Source: CAMLFJ01 sp035524955 (GTDB lineage: Bacteria > Methylomirabilota > Methylomirabilia > Rokubacteriales > CSP1-6). Taken from it: a DNA stretch of 64,000 nt. Position numbers and translations under genes: made by a program. Location: positions 32,947-96,946 of the forward strand of contig DATLFG010000005.1 in assembly GCA_035524955.1 (NCBI GenBank), written 5' to 3'. The notes under the pieces were generated by a model that worked only from the letters and a program-made list of their open reading frames with translations, did not search any database and had not been told where the DNA came from. Positions 1-8,303 of the stretch are shown piece by piece (position 1 is the first letter of the stretch; every line of letters starts with the position of its first letter).

Positions 1-213
1 GACCAGGCGGTCCAGCAGCTCCAGCTTCTCCTCGGTCGACAGCGAGTTGGCCTCCGAGTTCGTCCCGAACACGGCCAGCCCGACGTCCTGCGACAGGAGC
101 CAGCGGCACTGGCGCACGAACCGCTCCGGATCCGGGGACAGGTCGGCCTTGAACGGGGTGACGACGGGAGAGAGGACGCCCCTGATGCGATCGGTGCGGT
201 CGGGTGTGCTCAC
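1..213 (-). CDS. Dihydrodipicolinate synthase/N-acetylneuraminate lyase family protein (partial, N-terminus)
   Basis: The first 71 residues of a class I aldolase of the DapA/NAL family; the rest runs off the left edge. After a short hydrophilic leader comes GVLSPVVTPFKADL, the first beta strand of the TIM barrel. GTNSEANSLS at about residues 53-62 matches the family GTTGE loop that binds the pyruvate carboxylate, here with Asn-Ser instead of Thr-Gly. The Schiff-base lysine lies outside the window. The GTG start at 213 is supported by AAAGGAG eight bases upstream. It lies 105 bp downstream of livF on the same strand, so it could belong to the importer transcription unit. Many relatives act on sugar acids or 2-keto acids rather than in lysine synthesis; substrate unknown. 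Confidence 0.8.
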   Translation of the reverse strand, partial: MSTPDRTDRIRGVLSPVVTPFKADLSPDPERFVRQCRWLLSQDVGLAVFGTNSEANSLSTEEKLELLDRLV

Positions 214-318
214 GGGTTGGGCTCCTTTCGCCTCGTCATCCTACCACCGTCCCGGAGTCCCTTGCCTGCGCGCCTCGCCACTGATGCTCTTCGACCGAGC
301 GCGAGCCGGACATCCCCT

Positions 319-1056
319 TCATGCCGGCGCCGTCGCCGGGCCCCCCGCGCCGCCCAGGTACAGCCGTCGGACGTCCGGGTTGGCCAGGAGATCGGGCCCG
401 CGGCCCTCGAAGCGGTTGCGCCCAAGCTCCAGCACGTAGCCTCGATCGGAGATCTCGAGGGCGCGGGCCGCGTTCTGCTCGACGAGCATGACGGTCAGGC
501 CCGCCCGGGCCATCTCCACCGTCTTGTCGAACACCTCGTCGACGAGCCGCGGCGAGAGCCCGAGCGACGGCTCGTCGAGCATCAGCATCTTGGGGCGCGT
601 CATCAGGGCGCGGCCCATGGCCAGCATCTGCTGCTCGCCGCCGCTCATGGAGCCGGCCTGCTGCTTGAGCCGTTCCGCGAGGCGCGGGAAGAGGGCGAAG
701 ACCCACTCCATCGCCGCCTGGACCTTGGCCTTGTCCCGCTCCAGGTAGGCGCCCATCTCGAGGTTCTCCCGCACCGTCATCTGGGTGAAGACCACGCGCC
801 CCTGGGGCACGTACCCGAGGCCCAGACCCAGGATGCGGTCGGGACGCTGGCCCACGAGGTCGTGGCCGTCGAAGCGCATGCGCCCGCCGAGGTAGTTGAT
901 GAACCCCATGATGACCTTGAAGGTCGTGGACTTCCCCGCCCCGTTGGGCCCGATGACGGCGACCACCTCGCCCGCGTCGACGTGGAGGCTGACGCCGTGG
1001 AGGATCTGGATCGGCCCGTAGGCGGCGGAGACGTCGGCCAGCTCGAGGAGGGCCAC
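319..1056 (-). CDS. livF: Branched-chain amino acid-type ABC transporter ATP-binding protein LivF
   Basis: 245-residue cytoplasmic ATPase, close to the usual LivF length. Walker A GPNGAGKST is at residues 36-44, the ABC signature reads MSGGEQQ, Walker B is LMLDEPSLGL, and the switch His region is replaced by VEQNAARAL as is typical of LivF. It would pair with LivG to energise uptake through LivH/LivM. It is the last gene of the receptor-H-M-G-F cluster, five bases after the livG stop. The substrate in this family ranges over hydrophobic amino acids, amides, urea and aromatic acids, and is not fixed by the sequence. Confidence 0.93.
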   Translation of the reverse strand: MALLELADVSAAYGPIQILHGVSLHVDAGEVVAVIGPNGAGKSTTFKVIMGFINYLGGRMRFDGHDLVGQRPDRILGLGLGYVPQGRVVFTQMTVRENLEMGAYLERDKAKVQAAMEWVFALFPRLAERLKQQAGSMSGGEQQMLAMGRALMTRPKMLMLDEPSLGLSPRLVDEVFDKTVEMARAGLTVMLVEQNAARALEISDRGYVLELGRNRFEGRGPDLLANPDVRRLYLGGAGGPATAPA

Positions 1057-1061
1057 CGGCC

Positions 1062-1796
1062 TCAGCTCCGCCGCCGGCCGAAGTAGGCCTCGATCACCCG
1101 CTCGTTGCGCTGGATCTCGGCCGGCGGTCCCTCGGCGATCTTCACCCCGAAGTCGAGGACGAAGATGCGCTCGCAGTGATTCATGATCACGTTCATGTCG
1201 TGCTCGACGATGAGGATGGTCTTGCCCTGCTCCTGGAGATGGTGGATCTGCTCGAGGAGCTGCTGGAGGAGGGTGCGGTTGACGCCGGCGGCCGGCTCAT
1301 CGAGGAGGATGAGGTCGGGATCGGTCATGAGGGCGCGGGCGAACTCGAGGAGCTTCTGCTGGCCGTAGGAGAGCCGTCCCCCGTACTCCCCGCGCAGGTG
1401 GCCGAGGTTCACGAAGGCGATCAGCTCCTCGGCGCGCTGCCGGGCCACCCGGTCGGGCAGACCGAGGCCGGTCACCGACAGCATGTTCTCCAGCACGGTC
1501 ATCTCGCGGAAGACCCGGGTGATCTGGAAGGTCCGGGTGATGCCGAGGGCGAAGGTCTGGTACGGGCGGAGCCCGGCGACGTCCGCGCCGTTGTAGAGGA
1601 TCTGGCCGCCGTCGGGCGCGGCCACCCCGGTGAGGAGGTTGAAGGTCGTGGTCTTGCCCGACCCGTTGGGGCCGATGAGGCCGGAGATCTTGCCGCGGGG
1701 CACCGCGAAGCTCGCGCCGTCGACGGCCTTCACCCCGCCGAAGGCCTTCCGGAGGTCGCGTACGTCGAGGATCACCTCGTCGGGCGCCGGCCCCAT
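1062..1796 (-). CDS. livG: Branched-chain amino acid-type ABC transporter ATP-binding protein LivG
   Basis: 244-residue ABC ATPase: Walker A GPNGSGKTT at residues 42-50, signature LSYGQQK, Walker B LILLDEPAAGV, H-loop VEHDM. The start at 1796 (MGPAPDEVI) shares one base with the livM stop (TGATG), so translation is probably coupled. The reading frame is open further upstream, but those 44 codons lie inside livM and give a His/Arg-rich non-family leader, so they were excluded. Works with LivF as the cytoplasmic motor of the importer. Confidence 0.93.
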   Translation of the reverse strand: MGPAPDEVILDVRDLRKAFGGVKAVDGASFAVPRGKISGLIGPNGSGKTTTFNLLTGVAAPDGGQILYNGADVAGLRPYQTFALGITRTFQITRVFREMTVLENMLSVTGLGLPDRVARQRAEELIAFVNLGHLRGEYGGRLSYGQQKLLEFARALMTDPDLILLDEPAAGVNRTLLQQLLEQIHHLQEQGKTILIVEHDMNVIMNHCERIFVLDFGVKIAEGPPAEIQRNERVIEAYFGRRRS

Positions 1797-2734
1797 CAAT
1801 GGACCATGCCCTTGCGGGCCCAGCCCCGGTCGATGGCGAAACCCATGAGCCCGCGCGGCATGAAGCGGGCCACGATGATGATGAAGAGGCCGTAGGCGAT
1901 GAGGTGCGCGGTGGGGAAGTTCACCCACGTCAGCTCCTGGATCGTGTACAGGAGCACGGCCCCCACGATCGGGCCGACGACCGTGCCCTTGCCGCCCAGC
2001 ATCGACATGAGGGCCATGGCGATGGTGATCTGCACGAAGAAGACCGAGGGCGGGTCGATGTAGAGCACCTTGTAGGCCTGGATGCCCCCGGCCGCGGCCG
2101 GAAAGATGGCCGACAGCCCGAAGGCCGCGAGCTTGTAGCGGGTGGTGTTGACCCCGAGGGCCTCGGCGGCTCCCTCGTCCTCACGGATCGCGTTCAGGCG
2201 CACCCCGAACCGAGAGTGGCCGACGACGTAGGCCACCGCGATGGTCAGCACCATCAGGATCAGCATCGCGTAGTAGGTGGGGAAGGAATTCTCCACGTTA
2301 GGGAAGCTGATCCCGAGCCCGCCGTGCGTGAGGCTATCCCACACGGTCGCGATGACGCGGGTGCCCTCGGCGGCCCCCAGCATGGCGATGGCGAAGTACG
2401 GGCCCTTGAGGCGCAGGACCGGATAGCCGATGGCCAGGGCCACCAGCGCGGCGACCACCGCGCCCACCAACAAGGTGGGGATCCAGTGCCAGCCGTGGTC
2501 GGCCACCAGGATGGCGCAGGCATAGGCACCGATGCCGTAGAAGGCCACGTGGCCGAACGAGGTGTAGCCGGTGAAGCCGCTGATGATGTTCCACGACAGG
2601 GCCAGCACGACGTACATCATCGTGAACATCAGGAAGGAGCGGAGGTAGACGCTCACGGTCCCCGGCACCACCGCCAGCGCGAGTCCGAACACCACGATGA
2701 GGGCCAGGTTGCGCAGGTGCTCGCGCCGGCTCAT
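1796..2734 (-). CDS. livM: Branched-chain amino acid-type ABC transporter permease LivM
   Basis: 312-residue inner-membrane permease with about nine hydrophobic segments. The family hallmark SGFTGYTSFGHVAFYGIGAYA lies near residues 52-72, and the GYPVLRLKGPYFAIAML block, typical of LivM, follows at about 104-120. Its length fits the shorter LivM class, without the extra N-terminal helices of E. coli LivM. It starts eight bases after the livH stop and overlaps livG by one base. With LivH it forms the membrane channel. Confidence 0.92.
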   Translation of the reverse strand: MSRREHLRNLALIVVFGLALAVVPGTVSVYLRSFLMFTMMYVVLALSWNIISGFTGYTSFGHVAFYGIGAYACAILVADHGWHWIPTLLVGAVVAALVALAIGYPVLRLKGPYFAIAMLGAAEGTRVIATVWDSLTHGGLGISFPNVENSFPTYYAMLILMVLTIAVAYVVGHSRFGVRLNAIREDEGAAEALGVNTTRYKLAAFGLSAIFPAAAGGIQAYKVLYIDPPSVFFVQITIAMALMSMLGGKGTVVGPIVGAVLLYTIQELTWVNFPTAHLIAYGLFIIIVARFMPRGLMGFAIDRGWARKGMVH

Positions 2735-2741
2735 CCGGGGC

Positions 2742-3728
2742 TCAGGCCTCCTTCATGCCCATGAGGCCGGACGGGCGGATCAGCAGCACGAAGATCATGA
2801 GCCCGTAGGCGGCCAGCTCCACCATGGCGGTGCCGTTGGGCACCATGAGGGAGACGAGGCCCTCGAGCACGCCCAGCATCAGGCCGCCGATCAGCGCCCC
2901 TACGTAGTTGCCCCGGCCGCCCAGGATGACGATGGCGAACGCCTGGAGGGTATAGACGACACCGGTCTCGGGGTTGAAGCCGAACTGGATGGAGACCAGC
3001 GCCCCGCCGGCCACCGCCAGGGCTGCGGCCAGCCCGGTGGTGATCAGGTACACCCCGCGCACGTTGATCCCGCACACCATGGCCACCTCTGCGTTCAGCG
3101 CGGTGGCCCGGATGGCTTTGCCCTGGCGGGCGAAGCGGAGGAACAGGTACACGCCGGCGGAGATGGCCACGGCCATGGCGAAGCTGATGACCTTGTTCTG
3201 CCCCACCGCGATGGTGGAGGTGATCTGGACGGTGGCCGGGGCGTAGGGGATGGTCCGGAAGTCGGTGGTGAAGATCAGCTCGGCCGTGTAGATCATGGCG
3301 AGGCCGAGGCCGAAGGTGACCAGCAGGCCCGTCAGCTCGGGCTGGCCCACCACGCCGTCGAGCAGCACTCTTTGCAGGACCATGCCGAAGAGGAAGGCCA
3401 GCGGGAGCGTGAACAGCAGGGCCAGCAGGGGATCGACGCCGAGGTGGAAGAAGCTCACCCAGGTCAGGTAGGCGCCCATCATGACGATCTCGCCGTGAGC
3501 GGCGTTGATGATGCGCATCACCCCGAAGATGAGGGTGAGCCCCACCGCGAACATCGCGTACACGCCGCCCTGGAGGATGCCCGAGAGCACCACGGTGGCC
3601 AGGTAGGCGAGCCACCGCTCGGTGAGATGCACGTTGCCGTTCGACGCCCCCACGACGAACGGCAGCGCGTAGGCGCAGACCAGGAACCCGGCCAGCCGGT
3701 AGAGGCTGCGGACATCGCTCCGCTCCAT
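2742..3728 (-). CDS. livH: Branched-chain amino acid-type ABC transporter permease LivH
   Basis: 328-residue permease. After an N-terminal helix (about 12-28), the core starts with LSGILQGGVYAMFAVGLTLIFGVMR, of which GVMRIINAAHGE is the family signature. FAIVILGGRGN near the C-terminus is also conserved. The N-terminus carries one more predicted helix than a minimal LivH. First permease gene after the receptor, with a 41 bp gap, and tightly followed by livM. Partner of LivM in the inner membrane. Confidence 0.91.
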   Translation of the reverse strand: MERSDVRSLYRLAGFLVCAYALPFVVGASNGNVHLTERWLAYLATVVLSGILQGGVYAMFAVGLTLIFGVMRIINAAHGEIVMMGAYLTWVSFFHLGVDPLLALLFTLPLAFLFGMVLQRVLLDGVVGQPELTGLLVTFGLGLAMIYTAELIFTTDFRTIPYAPATVQITSTIAVGQNKVISFAMAVAISAGVYLFLRFARQGKAIRATALNAEVAMVCGINVRGVYLITTGLAAALAVAGGALVSIQFGFNPETGVVYTLQAFAIVILGGRGNYVGALIGGLMLGVLEGLVSLMVPNGTAMVELAAYGLMIFVLLIRPSGLMGMKEA

Positions 3729-3769
3729 CCGTCAGCCTCTCCCGGCTGGCCCGACGACGCCGTCCGGAG

Positions 3770-4960
3770 CTACCGCTTGCTCCACTCCGGCATGGGCAGC
3801 TCCGCCTTGGTCTCCGCCCACTTCTCCGGCCACACCACCCGCCGCTCGCCCTTCAGGATCTGGAAGGTCACCCCTTCGTGGTCGTTCATGCCCTTGGCGT
3901 TGACCTTGTAGCGGCCGAAGATCGTGCGCACGTCGATGCTGGCCAGGGCCTCACGCAGCTTCTCCTTGTCGAATGAGCCGGCCTTCTTGATGGCCGCTTC
4001 GGTGACCTGGAGCGCCCCGTAGGCACCGCCCGCGTGGTAGTTGGGCTTCTCGCCGTAGCGCTTCTCGTAGCTGGCGATGAACTCCTTCATGCCCGGATGC
4101 TTGAGCACGTCGGGCAGGGGCTCCCACTGGCTGAAGCCAAGCACGTACTCGGCGGTGGGCCCGAGCTGCTCGGCGAAGGCCGGCAACCCGGGACCGACGG
4201 TACCGGCGAAGAGCTTGACGTTGAGATTCTGCTCCCGCATCTGCCGGATCTGGGCGGCGGCGTCGGCGAAGTAGCTGTTGGAGAAGATCGCCTCGGCCCC
4301 GGCGGCCTTGATCTTCTGGAGGAGGGCCGTGAAGTCCATCTGCTTCTGGGGGTAGTTCTCCTGGAGCACGATCTCGATGCCGAGCTTCTTGGCCCAGTCG
4401 GCCGCGCCCTTGCCGGACTGCCGCGGGAACAGCGAATCCTCGCCGATGATGGCCGCGCGCTTGACGCCGATCTGCTTGGCCAGGTGCGCGGCCCCCTTCT
4501 GGTAGTCTTCGGCGATGCCCACGATGCTGAAGATGTACTTCCGCCCCTTCTCCCAGATGGGGGTCGACGCCGCGCCGTAGGCCACGAACGGCATGTGGTA
4601 GCGCTCGTTGACGTTGGCCACCGCCTCGGTGATGCCGCTGGAGTAGGGGGCCAGGAGCACGTCGACCTTGTCCTCGGTGATCAGCTTCTCGTAGAGCTTG
4701 ATGCTGGTCTGGGTGTCGGACTTGTCGTCGAGCAGCCGGAGCTCGATCTTCTTGCCGAGCAGGCCGCCCCGCTGGTTGACCTCGTCCACCCACAGCTTGA
4801 TGGCGTTGACCTGCCGGCCCGCCGGCTCGGCGTAGCGCCCGGTCTGCGAGATGGCCCCGCCGAAGAGCACGGTCTCGGCGGCGAGGGCCGGTCCGCCCAC
4901 GAGCACGAAGACGGCCGCCACCGCGGCCGCCAGGCTACCGATCACGGTACGTTGTGTCAT
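3770..4960 (-). CDS. ABC transporter periplasmic substrate-binding protein (Leu/Ile/Val-binding family)
   Basis: 396-residue type I periplasmic binding protein (Peripla_BP_6 family). A Sec signal peptide (TVIGSLAAAVAAVFVLVGGPALAA) precedes the mature start around residue 28. LFGGAISQTGRYAEPAGRQ is the usual first strand and ligand loop, and ELRLLDDKSDTQTS follows. It delivers the ligand to LivHM. The ATG is supported by GGGAGGT seven bases upstream. First gene of the importer operon; an AT-rich patch at 5071-5076 about 110 bp upstream could be part of its promoter. The ligand cannot be read from sequence. Confidence 0.92.
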   Translation of the reverse strand: MTQRTVIGSLAAAVAAVFVLVGGPALAAETVLFGGAISQTGRYAEPAGRQVNAIKLWVDEVNQRGGLLGKKIELRLLDDKSDTQTSIKLYEKLITEDKVDVLLAPYSSGITEAVANVNERYHMPFVAYGAASTPIWEKGRKYIFSIVGIAEDYQKGAAHLAKQIGVKRAAIIGEDSLFPRQSGKGAADWAKKLGIEIVLQENYPQKQMDFTALLQKIKAAGAEAIFSNSYFADAAAQIRQMREQNLNVKLFAGTVGPGLPAFAEQLGPTAEYVLGFSQWEPLPDVLKHPGMKEFIASYEKRYGEKPNYHAGGAYGALQVTEAAIKKAGSFDKEKLREALASIDVRTIFGRYKVNAKGMNDHEGVTFQILKGERRVVWPEKWAETKAELPMPEWSKR

Positions 4961-5162
4961 CTGTCAGACCTCCCTTGGTCCGAATAGGGCCCACGCGAGC
5001 ACCGTCACGTCCCGAGCGCGGCCGCTCCAAGGTGCCGGGGGACCGCGCCGGGAGTGCCAGCGTAGTTGCGGTATATTGCCCGGACTGGTTGCGCCCGTCA
5101 AGGCGCGTATTAGGCCCCGCGCCCCGGAGACGTTCGGCGGTCGGACCCTGTAGGCGGGGCAG
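4961..5162. other. Intergenic region upstream of the ABC importer operon
   Basis: About 200 bp between the receptor gene and the end of the selenoprotein-partner gene, both read leftward. It must hold the importer promoter and any terminator of the upstream operon. The one AT-rich spot is GTATAT (plus strand) at 5071-5076, a possible minus-strand -10 box. I see no convincing long hairpin or coding potential. Confidence 0.35.
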
Positions 5163-6260
5163 CTAGCGCGCGGTCAGCTCTGCGACCGACTTCAACGGCG
5201 TGCCGTCTCTTCTCGTGATCGGCCGCCGCGTCGGCGCGGTCTGGTCGCCGAAGGTGGGCTGCCAGCACGAGTGCTTGCCCGCGCCCCCGGTCACGATCAC
5301 GCTCAGGTCGTCGGCGGAGCGCACCGCGGGCACCATGGTGTCGGGTGCGTCCTTGGCTCCGCGCTGGATCAGGTGCGCGCGATACTCGTCGCCCAGCCGG
5401 GCCAGCGGGAAGCGCGCGTGCTCGAAGAGCAACTCCTTGACCTGCCGCTTGCTGAAGCCGTCGCGCGCGATGGTGGCCGCGTGCTCGGGGCCGAGCGAGA
5501 GCAGGGGATGGCCGCCGGCCAGGATATTGTTGCTGCCGGCCTGGCCCATGGCGCCCGCGACCACCTTCAGGATGCCGAGCCCGGTGTAGCTGAAGTGGTC
5601 CTGGATATTGTGCGGGCCCTCGCACGCGATCGCGGTCACCACGCTCACATCGGCCGGGAAGCCGTGCTCGACGTGCAGCGGCTCCCAGGGATTCGCTTCC
5701 TCGTTCTCGGCCACGCAGTAGGCGATCTTGGCCGGGCTGCCCTGGGTGGCGCGGTCGCCGGTGCCGGGCAGCCCGCCGCCCACGTTCATGAGGAGGAGCC
5801 GGATCGCGCGGCCGATCGTGACGTTGGCGCGGAAGCCCTGGCCGAAGGCGTTGTAGCCCGCGTTGATGCCGACCTCCCTGGCGATCGGCCCGTTGACGAT
5901 GATCAGCGGGGCCACCGGGTGCGTGGTGGCCTGGATCGAGTCGAGGTTGAACGCGGGCTCGGCCAGCGCCTCGACCGCGGTGATGATGACCGGCAAGAAC
6001 TCCGGCCGGCAGCCCGCCATGATCGCGTTGATCGCGATGCGCTCCACCGTGGCCTCGCCCTGGCGCGGCGGCAGCACCGCCACGACCTCGCGCGGCTCCC
6101 GGTCGGTGAAGCGCAGGAGCTCGCGCACGTCCCCTTCCGTCGGAGGGACGATCGGCAGCCCATCGGTCCAGCCCTGCCCCTGATAGTGCCGGTTGATCTC
6201 CGCGTAGCCGCCCTTGAGGCGGAAGACCTTGGCCGCCGGGCCCGAAGCGGACACGCTCAT
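5163..6260 (-). CDS. Conserved hypothetical protein, partner of the UGSC selenoprotein
   Basis: 365 residues, no signal peptide or membrane segments; predicted cytoplasmic. The N-terminal region carries GWTDGLPIVPPTEGDV (about 30-45), then AINAIMAGCRPEFLPVI, and a Gly-rich middle with GTGDRATQGSPAK and YCVAENEEANPWEP. Near the C-terminus is a striking VTGGAGKHSCWQPTFGD. This block order matches a family I know only as conserved, uncharacterised proteins that occur beside UGSC selenoproteins. Its ATG overlaps the selenoprotein stop by four bases (ATGA), implying matched synthesis and probably a complex or a shared reaction. The conserved Cys residues (MAGC, KHSC, AYC) are candidates for thiol chemistry with the selenocysteine; that is inference. 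Confidence 0.75.
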   Translation of the reverse strand: MSVSASGPAAKVFRLKGGYAEINRHYQGQGWTDGLPIVPPTEGDVRELLRFTDREPREVVAVLPPRQGEATVERIAINAIMAGCRPEFLPVIITAVEALAEPAFNLDSIQATTHPVAPLIIVNGPIAREVGINAGYNAFGQGFRANVTIGRAIRLLLMNVGGGLPGTGDRATQGSPAKIAYCVAENEEANPWEPLHVEHGFPADVSVVTAIACEGPHNIQDHFSYTGLGILKVVAGAMGQAGSNNILAGGHPLLSLGPEHAATIARDGFSKRQVKELLFEHARFPLARLGDEYRAHLIQRGAKDAPDTMVPAVRSADDLSVIVTGGAGKHSCWQPTFGDQTAPTRRPITRRDGTPLKSVAELTAR

Positions 6261-6784
6261 CCCCGGGTGACCGCCTTCCGCACGGTCTCCACCGCCAGCT
6301 CCGCCTTCTTTCTGACCTCGTCCTCGCGGATGCCGCCCAGCGGGTGGGGGATCAGGGCCAGGGGCAGGTCGGCGAGCCCGCGGTTCTTCGCCTCCAGCTT
6401 CGCGAGCTGCTCGAACTCATGCGTCCCCATGACCACGGTGGGGATCCCCCGCTGCTCCAGCACGATGGCGCCGTGGATACTCCACGACGTGCACGACCCT
6501 CAGTCGGCGCTGCCGACCAGGACGAAGTCGCACGTCGTGAGCGCGGCCAGGATGTCGGGGCTGGGCGCGCCCGCGATGCCCTTCTCGCGCTTCACCACGT
6601 CGCGGACCCCGTACTTCTCCTTGAGGCGCGCGACCACCGCCAGCATCAGGGTGCCCGCGTTGGCCTTGCTGTTGTCCAGGATGCCCGCGCGCTTGCCCTC
6701 GAGGCTGGCCAGGCGGGGAGCCAGGCCGGTCTGAAGAACGCGGGGCTCGGCGGTCGGGTCGTAGAGGATCTGCTCGTCGGTCAT
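6257..6784 (-). CDS. UGSC-family selenoprotein (in-frame UGA = selenocysteine at residue 95)
   Basis: A 175-residue protein if the TGA at 6500-6502 is read as selenocysteine. The 94 codons before it end FVLVGSAD; after the TGA the same frame continues GSCTSWSIHGAIVLEQRG and runs on to a TGA at 6257-6259. The junction is therefore U-G-S-C, exactly the motif that names the UGSC family of selenoproteins, and a hairpin fitting bacterial SECIS rules follows it. The fold looks alpha/beta: IAGAPSPDILAALTTCDFVLVG before the motif and IPTVVMGTHEFEQLAK after it. The U-x-x-C pair suggests thiol/selenol redox or reductive chemistry. ATGA overlaps at both ends tie it to the phosphatase-like gene upstream and the 365-residue partner downstream. 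Standard gene callers would split it into two ORFs. The host must carry selA, selB, selC and selD elsewhere. Confidence 0.9.
6470..6502 (-). promoter_or_regulatory. Bacterial SECIS element just 3' of the UGA codon
   Basis: On the coding (minus) strand the UGA (6502-6500) is followed after 11 bases by an eight-pair stem, GUCGUGGA (6488-6481) with UCCACGGC (6477-6470), including one G-U pair and closing a GUA loop (6480-6478). Apical loop distance from the UGA is about 19 bases and G is the first loop base. Both fit published bacterial SECIS rules (16-37 bases to the loop, G within the first two loop positions). It would recruit SelB-tRNA-Sec. The hairpin sits inside the coding frame, as expected in bacteria. 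Confidence 0.8.
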
Positions 6785-7296
6785 CGCGTGATCTCCTTCC
6801 GGTCGATCTCCTTGCGGTCGTACAGCAGGGCCAGCATCCGGTCCACGCCCAGCTCGAGGCAGCGCTTGATCTCGTCGCGCGTCGCGCGGTAGCGGTCCTC
6901 GCCCTGGCCGAACGGGTCGTCCACGTCGCCGGCCTCTCCGGCCAGCTCGTGGAGCGTGAGGATCGGCCGCCCCTGCGCTTCCTCGTAGGCGGCGATCATC
7001 TCCTTCTGCTGCGCGGTCATGGTCACGATCAGGTGCGCCTCCGCCACGATCTCGCGGTGGCGGCGCAGGTCGGTGGAGGCGAAGGCGTCCTCGGCCAGGT
7101 GGATGTCGTCCTCGCGCAGCACGATGCGCGCGTCGAGCGAGGGGATCATGCCGTCGCGGGCGTGGTTGGCGACCCCGCCCGAGCGCACGCGCACCGCGCC
7201 GTCACGGCGCCGCTCGACCAGCATCTTCTCCAGGAGGACGTGGGCCATCACGCTGCGGCAGGTATTGGCGTGACAGACCAGCAGGACGTTGGTCAA
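6781..7296 (-). CDS. Low-molecular-weight protein tyrosine phosphatase/arsenate reductase-like protein
   Basis: 171 residues, typical for the LMW-PTP fold. The P-loop C-H-A-N-T-C-R-S begins at Cys8 (CX5R), right after the first strand TNVLLV. The general-acid Asp is probably in DVDDPFGQGEDRYR near residue 136. Such enzymes either remove phosphate from tyrosine or arginine, or, in the ArsC branch, reduce arsenate through a Cys relay. The second Cys of the P-loop (Cys13) is found in both branches. The TTG start overlaps the SDR stop (TTGA), and the stop overlaps the selenoprotein start (ATGA). Its place between an SDR and a selenoprotein is unusual and hints at a thiol-based substrate role. Phosphatase activity is known for the family, not shown here. 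Confidence 0.85.
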   Translation of the reverse strand: MTNVLLVCHANTCRSVMAHVLLEKMLVERRRDGAVRVRSGGVANHARDGMIPSLDARIVLREDDIHLAEDAFASTDLRRHREIVAEAHLIVTMTAQQKEMIAAYEEAQGRPILTLHELAGEAGDVDDPFGQGEDRYRATRDEIKRCLELGVDRMLALLYDRKEIDRKEITR

Positions 7297-8288
7297 CGCG
7301 CCTCCCAGGGAGACTGCCAGTACCGCACGCCCTTCCCGAGCTCCTTCCACTCTTCCTTCGAGCGCTCGGCGAGGCTCTTGCCGAAGTTGGTGCCGGGCGG
7401 CTCGTGCAGGCCACGACCGAGCGTGTCCGGGAAGAGCGTCGCCAGCTCCTCGGGCTCGAGCCGCCGGTCCGCCTCGATGCGGCGGATGGGCTCGGGCAGC
7501 GCCATCAGGGTGTAGCCGTAGCCGAAGGAGTGGAAGACCTGCCCGTTGACGTGGCCGGCGCCCTCGCTGGCCAGATAGACCACGAGCGGGGCCACGTTGT
7601 CCGGATCGCGCTCGGTGCCGATGGCCTGCTCGCTCGGCCATTTCCCGGTCTGCTCGAAGACCTGCCGGCCGCGTGGCGTGGAATCGATCATCCGGGTCGC
7701 CCCGCTCGGCATGATCGCATTGGACGTGACGTTGTACTTGGCCATCCCGTTCGCGGTGGACCAGGAGAGCCCGATGATGCCCGCCTTGGCCGCGCCGTAG
7801 TTGGGCTGGCCGGGCGAGCCGAGCGCGGAGACCGACGACATGGAGATGATGCGCCCGTACTTCTGCTCGCGCATGTGGATCGAGGCCGCGCGGGTGCAGA
7901 AGAAGGTGCCGTCGAGATGCACGGCCAGCACCGCGTCCCACTCCTCCTTGGTCATGTTGAAGATCATGCGGTCGCGCAGGATGCCGGCCACGTTGACCAG
8001 GATGTCGATGCGGCCGTACGTCTTCACCACCTGGTCCACCATCTCGTTGGCCTGTTTGTAGTCGGCCACCGAGCCGTAGTTGGCGGCGGCGGTGCCGCCC
8101 GCCTTGACGATCTCGTCCACCACCTGGGCCGCCGGTCCGGTGGCCACCCCTTCGCCGTCCAGGCCCGCGCCCAGGTCGTTGACCACCACCTTGGCGCCCG
8201 CCTTGGCCAGCGCGATCGCGATGCCGCGGCCGATGCCGCGGCCGGCGCCCGTCACCAGCGCGGTCCTGCCCTCGAGCAGCTTGGCCAT
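7293..8288 (-). CDS. SDR-family NAD(P)-dependent oxidoreductase (hydroxyacyl-CoA dehydrogenase-like)
   Basis: 331 residues: a classical SDR domain (about 1-250) plus an 80-residue C-terminal extension. TGAGRGIG at about residues 14-21 binds the dinucleotide. The NVAG motif, catalytic Ser in SMSSVSALG, and Tyr/Lys in NYGAAKAG are all present. The insertion around NDLGAGLDGEG after strand 2 is typical of the (3R)-hydroxyacyl-CoA dehydrogenase/HSD17B4 branch. AGGAGG lies upstream of the ATG. Second gene of the selenoprotein operon, 15 bp after the amidohydrolase. Substrate unknown; a hydroxyacyl thioester is the best guess. Confidence 0.85.
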   Translation of the reverse strand: MAKLLEGRTALVTGAGRGIGRGIAIALAKAGAKVVVNDLGAGLDGEGVATGPAAQVVDEIVKAGGTAAANYGSVADYKQANEMVDQVVKTYGRIDILVNVAGILRDRMIFNMTKEEWDAVLAVHLDGTFFCTRAASIHMREQKYGRIISMSSVSALGSPGQPNYGAAKAGIIGLSWSTANGMAKYNVTSNAIMPSGATRMIDSTPRGRQVFEQTGKWPSEQAIGTERDPDNVAPLVVYLASEGAGHVNGQVFHSFGYGYTLMALPEPIRRIEADRRLEPEELATLFPDTLGRGLHEPPGTNFGKSLAERSKEEWKELGKGVRYWQSPWEAR

Positions 8289-8303
8289 TGGTCCCCTCCT
8301 CGG

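Noticed and set aside
1796..1928. N-terminal extension of LivG
   Set aside because: It lies wholly within livM and has no ABC-family sequence; the ATG at 1796 is coupled to the livM stop.
6500..6502. TGA taken as a nonsense mutation splitting a gene
   Set aside because: The U-G-S-C context, the fitting SECIS hairpin and preserved coupling at both ends favour selenocysteine.
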